From the NCBI RefSeq assembly GCF_964355755.1, contig NC_092675.1, forward strand, positions 27,506,412-27,570,411: a DNA stretch of 64,000 nt. The letters run 5' to 3'. The position numbers and the translations under genes were made by a program. The stretch comes from Antedon mediterranea. Its lineage: Eukaryota; Echinodermata; Crinoidea; Comatulida; Antedonidae. Of this stretch, positions 59,717-64,000 are shown in pieces. The stretch's first letter is position 1. Every line of letters begins with the position of its first letter. The notes below the pieces were generated by a model. That model did no database searches. It worked only from the letters and a program-made list of their open reading frames with translations, and was not told the DNA's origin.

Positions 59717-62488
59717 AAACTACGATTCAGGTCAGTTATTGGAGAACTTCCTCATTTGGTATAGAAGGGACTTAAGACAACTTAAATAATCAATGAAATG
59801 CTACAACAGTTTGAGAACTTCTAAGTTACAAGGATGATGTAGTTTCATACGCACCAGCTTTGGTGAATAGTGTAGACTATGTATTACTCTTCTCAGGTGA
59901 AAAAAACAAATCATCTTACCCATCCGCTTAAGCTGCGTCAGTTTGAAGCCCAAGTAGTCACATAATGGATATACTACAGTATCCATCAACGGAATCAAAA
60001 GTAAAATACTAATTTTATTGAAGACACTAAGCGATGCAACGGGAAAGGTGAAGTCACCGTAGACCAGGTTCATCCTCTCTCCTTGGAGAACAAATGAAGT
60101 TTGCATCTGGAATGAAAGTACTTTCATTGTAATATATAATAAGTAATATACTATAACTCGTGTTCTTTCTTTCCTTTCCATCAACATAGTAACGAATTAT
60201 AATAAATCATCCTAAGTAAACAGTTGTTGGTAAAATACCCAGTCTTCTTCGACGTATTCATCACTAGTCATCATTTACACACATCCCATAGGTCTTAACA
60301 AGACACCATATGGCAAAGCTTATAAATATACCGTACCTGCACATACACTGTCCAGTACAACATTGTACCAAACAGCACTGGCATAATTCTTGCCATCAAT
60401 TTCACTTCTTCTACATGCTTACTTCGGAAAGTACCTCCATTTTCTTCCTTAGCCCGGTCAAGAAAACTTGAATTTTCCTCATCAGTTTTGCAGCTACTAG
60501 ACGAAATTGCCTGACCGACAATGTTGAACATTCTTGACAGTATGCTACCTGCAAGTTACACATATTGTTTTATTTTAACAATTTAAAAATGTGTAACATT
60601 ATGAATAATTCAAAGTCAAACTACTGAAAGCATGACAATGCTGTGGCGGAATCTCAATGGAGATACAACTTGAATAAGATAGATAAATAAACAGCCATGG
60701 CTAATGAGAGTACTTTATTACGAATAATAACTTGAAAGGTTTCCCTATAGTCCAAAAATTCACTTGCTTGTAACTTGCTTGTTTCCGTCACAAGGTTTTG
60801 TCTAATGTCAGTAATATCTAAATGTGGTCTTGTTATCTGTTGATTTTTGCTTGTATATATTATATTATATTTTATGACTTTCAACCCTGTTAATGGTGAC
60901 GTTTGGTCACTGTAGGGTGATGATGAAAAAAAAACACTCTTGGTGGCGTGGGCTATAAATACGAGGGAAAGACTTATGCTTTCACAATCGATTGTTCGGA
61001 TGGATACATCATTTGATTATAATTATCAAATTACTTTCGCTATATCGTCCTTGCATTGTCACCTAGTACGACTCACCTTCTGGTGGTGTTGTTATATATT
61101 TTTTTCTTCCAGCCAACAAAGCTAGGCCAGCAAATATAATAGAAGCAGCAGGAATTGTATAACCCCAAGCAAAGCTGATCTCTTGCTGAATATAAACCAC
61201 AATAGTGTAAGCAATAATCGATCCAATGTTGATGAACCAATAATACCTGAAAGAATGAAACATTATTTTGCCATAAGAGTAGTACTGCTATAAGTTTATC
61301 AGCTAAAATATTTATCGGTATTGGTTCTCTTAGTTTTGGACCATAATTCATCTATCCGTCATTTTGGGTGTATATAATGTATATATTTCAAAATTTGCGC
61401 AGCAATATTCTTGCCATAGGTTTACAGTTTACTTAATTTCAAATGTATACTTTTCTTACAAAATCATAGTAATTTTAGAAGTTTACAAATACCAATGTTC
61501 TTACCAATTAAAATAAGTTTGTATAACGCCATCTCCCAAGTCTTCAAGTTGTTGAACACCGAATGGGGCAACCGTTGTTTTGATTCCTCCAGATCCGATA
61601 GCAACTAACGATAAAGCTGATATATACAATATTCGCTGTTCAGATAAAGAAAGTCCTCCGCCGTTCAGTTTTTCGTAGTCAATCGAGATTATAGGTAGAA
61701 TGATTGTACCTACAATAGTTCAAATAGATAGAATTTTACTATTATTAATTTAATCAGTAATTAGTTCAACCAATGTATAAAAGTATAAGGGAAGTTGGTT
61801 TTGTGATGATAAAATGTGGCATTTTCTAGGAAACTAAGCTTCGGCATACTGTAATGGCACAATCAAATCAATATAGAAATACCATACGACTCTTTGGCCA
61901 TACCGAGAATATCTGAAACACTCAGAATATTAAAATTTGCAGAGGTAATTTCAAATTCTATGGATTACGCTGCAGGCCAAACATGGGCTAGCAAAGCTAA
62001 AAATGGAAGGCCAACGCTATAGCATTATAATGGTGAAATAAGGATGACAATGAATTCGAATGGATTAAAACTATATTACATTGTACGAATAATTACGAAC
62101 AAGTACGCTTACCAATTCCATAAATAAATAATGAACAAAATATTGTTTTAAGTTTTCCCAAAAAAGAATCACTTATAAGTCCGCCAAAAAGAGGTGTGGT
62201 GTAAACAAATCCGGTAAAAACTAGCGATATTGACGAAGCAGCCGCACTGCTATAGTCTAGCTCGATTGTTAAATACAACACAAGATTTCCAACGATTCCG
62301 TAATAAGTTAACCGCTCACAGAGCTCACAGAGTAGAATACACAAGACAACAAAGTATCGGTTACTGATAGAATCGGGTTTCTTTTTTTCCTCTTCATCTT
62401 CACAACTTGAATAAGTACATTTTGTATTTGAAAGAAGCAATGTCTTCTCATCATCAGTAAACTCTAAGCTCATACCCATTCTGCACAC
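56046..62488 (-). CDS. SLC15A4-like: Gene D: SLC15A3/4-like proton-coupled peptide/histidine transporter
   Basis: Exons in order: 62488-62113, 61709-61505, 61246-61077, 60548-60337, 60106-59920, 58984-58784, 58632-58501, 56323-56046; 586 codons, open throughout, same structure as C. Motifs intact: acidic dileucine DEKTLLL, ELCERLTYYG, GSGGIKTTVAPFG, YYWFINIGS, QMQTSFVLQ, MEFAYSQAPK. Differs from C at few residues (e.g. EEEKKKPDSISN; LYLFTAGLGCY). In exon 2 it agrees with B rather than C (ISALSLVAIGSGG), a mosaic pattern. Intron 7 is expanded by a Helitron-like insertion. A minus-strand AATAAA at 55944-55949 follows the stop by about 100 bp. It is head-to-head with the gene at 63341. Confidence 0.94.
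56434..58107 (+). mobile_element. Candidate non-autonomous Helitron in gene D intron 7
   Basis: Begins TCTATATACACC after an A. Ends with a perfect hairpin (TAATTCGTCA, loop AAG, TGACGAATTA), then AATT, CTAG and T, which is the Helitron terminal pattern inserted between A and T. The region is absent from the equivalent intron of gene C. Inside are two related blocks (CATCATTTGGCCACATGAA near 57303, TATCATATGGCCAGTTGAAG near 57659) and a 12 bp stem AGGTGATCATTT at 56513-56543. No Rep/helicase frame. Confidence 0.5.
59268..59420 (+). mobile_element. tRNA-derived SINE in gene D intron 5
   Basis: Box-A-like CTTAGAGGTTAACGTGC and box-B-like GGTCCGGGGCTCAATC are spaced as in a tRNA, followed by CGGGTTGTAATTCACGAC and a non-tRNA tail. 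The homologous but eroded copy is at 47656 in gene C. Confidence 0.55.
59490..59714 (-). mobile_element. Penelope-like element terminal fragment with (TA)n
   Basis: On the minus strand a (TA)n run (59714-59657) is followed by GCACTGATGAAGGGC, TAGTGTTGCCCGAAAGCTC and then a segment related to 48790-48905. CTGATGA...GCCCGAAAGC motifs are, from memory, typical of terminal repeats of Penelope-like retroelements and related to hammerhead ribozyme cores. No reverse transcriptase remains. Confidence 0.45.
60600..60935. repeat. Interspersed repeat and D-specific insertion in intron 3
   Basis: 60605-60715 matches the repeat at 48790-48905 in gene C. About 60765-60935 is absent from gene C and shows no recognisable coding. 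Confidence 0.45.
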
Positions 62489-63340
62489 TTTATAATATCA
62501 GTCTTTATTGAAGGTACAGTCTAAGTCTGTCGATCGCGGACAATATTCCGATGCTTAATTGGTTAATATGCAAAGTTTGTGAAATAACTACCAGCCAAAT
62601 CTTTAATTATACATTCCTTTGATCAGAATACAGCTCGATTACCATACATCTATTATATGTACAGGTAATTGTTTCACTTATTTGTTATTCTAATATACAA
62701 TTTATTTTTGATATCGGTAAAAATATCGAAATACATTGTTACTTTGTATATTCTTTGTTTTGTAAAAAAAGTAGTTAATATTAGTTAGAACAGATTAAAT
62801 AACACATTTATTTTTGAATGATAATAAAATGTATGTATACATATGATGAATTCGTTCGTAATATGAAATTGTATGTCATGATCATGTTTAGAAGTACGAA
62901 AGCACAAAATATATCAATGTAAAAAAAAACCAGGTAACGTAAATGTAACGTAAAATAAGACAGACAAAAAAAGTATAACCGAACAAGGTGAAAATCAGAC
63001 ACACAGCCTATTCAATTTGAAATTATTATTATATTTTGTAATAATTAGCAATCTAGATCATCATACGTACAATAGTACGCAGCACTGCAAGTTTACAGGC
63101 AAGTTTAAATAATTTAGTCCAAAATAGAAAATTAAAGTACTTAATTAAAAAAAAAATGAAACTTAATAATTCAATTATTTTTCTAATACGATTCGCTATT
63201 TGACTAATAAAGCATGGACGATATCACAATGCAAACAAGTTTTACGTAATTTTTTATGTATTGTGTTTATAATAGTGAGCAGTGATACCCGCATATCTTG
63301 ATTAACACATGACATTTGCTCATTTAGCACGCGCGTCAAA
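62489..63340. promoter_or_regulatory. Head-to-head interval between gene D and the downstream plus-strand gene
   Basis: 850 bp between divergent start codons. Nearly all of it belongs to the duplicated unit; only the last 22 bp (CTCATTTAGCACGCGCGTCA plus AA) are unique. No TATA box is clear for either gene. Confidence 0.45.
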
Positions 63341-63512
63341 ATGGCCGACGAGGAAGATCAGTCGACTGTGGAAGATCGGAACAACAGCATGTTTTGGGTT
63401 TGGATTCTCTGTTGCCTAGGATGTGTATTTATTGTAATTGTCACGGCCCTGAGGTGTTTACGCATGCAAGAACAAGATGTGGATGCCGTACCGTATTCTT
63501 GTCTGTACATAG
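63341..63512 (+). CDS. First exon of an unidentified small single-pass membrane protein (partial)
   Basis: ATG at 63341 in good context (TCAAAATGG). 57 residues, then donor GTAGGT in phase 1. The N-terminus is acidic (MADEEDQSTVEDRNN), followed by one hydrophobic segment at about residues 17-38 (FWVWILCCLGCVFIVIVTAL) with three Cys that could be palmitoylated, then RCLRMQEQDVDAV. The topology suggests a tail of unknown function after a single TM. I do not recognise the family. No following exon is visible to 64000. Confidence 0.6.
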
Positions 63513-64000
63513 GTAGGTCTTCTTAACCCTAACATAGTTTTGATGTAAATTGGTGTTTGATAAAGTGAGAGGGTGTGTATTGAATGATCTATAAACTTAA
63601 CAAGAAGATTGTGCAACAATGTGGGTGGCTATAGTAGAGACCTACCAGAGATTAAATATAAGTATGCATTTGATAATGCAAATTTTTTTTAAATCGAATA
63701 CAAAATATAAATATTAATTATTTCATGCCTATTGTACTTCTTACCATCCATATTCGTACAAAACTATGATCAGCATACTGTACGTATTAATACTATTTAG
63801 AATTTACGTACACCGTTGCTCAAATGCACAACAATTTCACCCAAAGTGTATGGGGTTTACACTCTTAGGCCTATTTATTATACAGTATTTCAAATATTGA
63901 AAATTGAATGTGTATTTAAATTCTAATAAATACTATCAAAGCCAATTCAAAGTCAATAATGATAATCACACAATTAATATTAAAAGCATAATATAGACCA
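63513..64000. other. Intron sequence to window end
   Basis: AT-rich; no exon or repeat recognised. Confidence 0.5.

Larger units (their letters stand above)
55608..63318 (-). repeat. Tandem duplication unit containing gene D
   Basis: Partner of 45955-54144. Homology ends at CATGACATTTG at 63318, 22 bp before the start codon of the next gene. Confidence 0.85.

Overview
This is an intron-rich, AT-rich animal nuclear sequence. Protein-coding exons are short, bounded by GT..AG, and match metazoan families. The frequent TAGGCCTA-type motifs, V-domain-like SINEs, a BEL/Pao retrotransposon and LINE tails suggest a marine invertebrate. An echinoderm or related deuterostome is my guess, held weakly. 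All gene models were built by hand from splice signals, reading-frame continuity and recalled family sequences; no alignment or transcript data were available.

Layout. (1) 1-22.65 kb, minus strand: most of OGDH, the E1 subunit of mitochondrial 2-oxoglutarate dehydrogenase. Fifteen coding positions are visible (about 769 codons) and the C-terminal part lies beyond the left edge. One position is represented by two alternative exons 6.6 kb apart (9363-9465 and 16060-16156), a mutually exclusive pair. The long introns hold MITEs, SINEs and LINE tails. (2) About 22.6-23.6 kb: a short divergent promoter interval. (3) 23.6-31.1 kb, plus strand: gene A, a proton-coupled peptide/histidine transporter of the SLC15A3/SLC15A4 (PHT) type, with two candidate first coding exons. 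(4) 31.1-34.4 kb: a LINE tail and a decayed first exon of a further transporter copy. (5) 34.4-62.5 kb, minus strand: a tandem array of three complete transporter genes, B (34413-44898), C (46399-53348) and D (56046-62488). All share the same eight-exon structure as gene A, and their 586-589 aa products have open frames. (6) 63341 onward, plus strand: the first exon of an unidentified small single-pass membrane protein.

The array is heavily loaded with transposons. Gene B carries a 6.6 kb BEL/Pao element in intron 5, with 466 bp LTRs that read identically and a 5 bp target duplication, and a minisatellite made of its own exon-4 splice donor. Gene C carries a CR1/L2/Jockey-like LINE in intron 1. 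Gene D carries a Helitron-like element in intron 7, and a fold-back element separates units C and D. C and D are near-identical recent duplicates, also in their flanks.

The most interesting biology is threefold: the duplicated OGDH exon, whose two versions differ in acidic residues where calcium-sensitive and insensitive isoforms differ in vertebrates; gene B, which keeps an open frame but has replaced two residues central to proton coupling in this family; and the amplification of a functional splice donor into a tandem repeat.
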